This document shows positions 63,698 through 64,000 of a stretch of DNA of 64,000 nucleotides, in pieces (position 1 is the first letter of the stretch; each line of letters starts with the position of its first letter). This DNA comes from an uncultured Acetatifactor sp. (GTDB lineage: Bacteria; Bacillota; Clostridia; Lachnospirales; Lachnospiraceae): contig CANRLX010000001.1 in the NCBI GenBank assembly GCA_947631615.1, positions 101,501-165,500 on the forward strand, written 5' to 3'. The notes below the pieces were generated by a model that searched no databases, was not told the DNA's origin, and saw nothing but the letters and a program-made list of their open reading frames with translations. The translations under genes were made by a program, and so were the position numbers.

Positions 63698-64000
63698 TCA
63701 CTTCCTCACAATAGCCAAAATATCTTTCTCAAATATCTTTAATGAGGTTCTTCCATACAATGCAGAGATCAACCACAAAAAAACGTTCATAATTTTAGAA
63801 CATAACCATGCAATTTGATTTAAGACAGGGAAAACAACATAAATATTTGTCCCAACGATCTTGATATTCTTATATCCTGTAGCTTTAAGAATTTCACGCA
63901 TACTGACTTCAGTAAAACCAATCTCATGGTCAAAACCAATATATCTTCCTGCGGTTGAGACGAATGGATTAGCCATATTAGGCGTCTTAATCAAAAAAAC
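63698..64000 (-). CDS. Class I SAM methyltransferase, C-terminal part (cut by window end)
   Basis: The frame is open to the last base, so the N-terminus lies outside. The visible 100 residues read IKTPNMANPF, GRYIGFDHEIGFTEVSMREILKATGY. This is the end of the Rossmann methyltransferase seen in glycan loci, followed by a hydrophobic helix and a basic tail. The SAM-binding part cannot be checked. It would be the first gene of this minus-strand unit seen here. Confidence 0.75.
   Translation of the reverse strand, partial: VFLIKTPNMANPFVSTAGRYIGFDHEIGFTEVSMREILKATGYKNIKIVGTNIYVVFPVLNQIAWLCSKIMNVFLWLISALYGRTSLKIFEKDILAIVRK

Noticed and set aside
1..64000. CRISPR arrays, tRNA or rRNA genes, complete insertion sequences
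   Set aside because: No spaced direct repeats, tRNA-like cloverleaf, rRNA sequence or intact transposase was seen.

Overview
The window most likely comes from a spore-forming member of the Firmicutes/Clostridia, probably Lachnospiraceae. Supporting signs are the AGGAGG-type ribosome sites, an HPr protein with both His15 and Ser46, a stand-alone Spo0A C-terminal domain, a clostridial-type LeuA, an EpsG-type polymerase, a DUF3048 lipoprotein and an Rpn-family nuclease remnant. No rRNA, tRNA or CRISPR array was seen. The species cannot be named from the sequence.

Positions 1-5800 hold housekeeping genes: the end of a YbbR-domain protein, ptsH, leuA, a convergent DUF3048 lipoprotein, a membrane-anchored family 2 glycosyltransferase and the lone Spo0A DNA-binding domain. 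Positions 5900-27600 are GC-rich, all on the plus strand, and form a first surface-polysaccharide locus. It has a possibly split polytopic membrane protein, a polyprenyl glycosylphosphotransferase, a Wzz-like chain-length protein, an EpsG-like polymerase, many family 2 and 4 glycosyltransferases, a CapD/PglF-like dehydratase, a second short phosphoglycosyltransferase and an NAD-dependent epimerase. A secreted glucosaminidase and a proline-rich lipoprotein sit near its end. A strongly folded, non-coding element of about 220 bases lies inside this operon (13212-13428).

Positions 27600-29860 are a junction where base composition drops sharply. They hold a complete tyrosine recombinase, hairpins, a decayed Rpn-family gene and a 13-codon stub ORF. 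From 29860 to the window end the DNA is AT-rich and looks acquired. The minus-strand genes from 54447 down to 29861 form a second locus. It includes an ABC export pair (Wzm/Wzt-like), a WecB epimerase, two tandem radical SAM proteins (one inside a 1499-residue five-part fusion), several GT-C-like membrane proteins, GtrA, two UPF0104 membrane proteins, O-acetyltransferases, and an unusual trio of nucleotidyltransferase, HAD phosphatase and APH-like kinase. A short plus-strand island (54583-57649) carries a truncated RNase H hybrid-binding domain, an unknown partner, and a UDP-glucuronate epimerase plus UDP-glucose dehydrogenase that would supply uronic-acid precursors. The last minus-strand block (57701 to the end) has another large membrane protein, a Wzx-type flippase, a DUF362 protein, an ATP-grasp enzyme and the end of a methyltransferase.

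The genes as a whole build, modify and export envelope glycans. The parts least explained by known systems are the radical SAM fusion with its paralogue, the nucleotidyltransferase/HAD/APH trio, the DUF362/ATP-grasp/methyltransferase set, the RNase H-domain cassette and the folded element. Two genes have frameshifts in seven-base G/C runs, and a third gene pair is one base away from fusing at a G5 run. These may be phase-variable or may be sequence errors.
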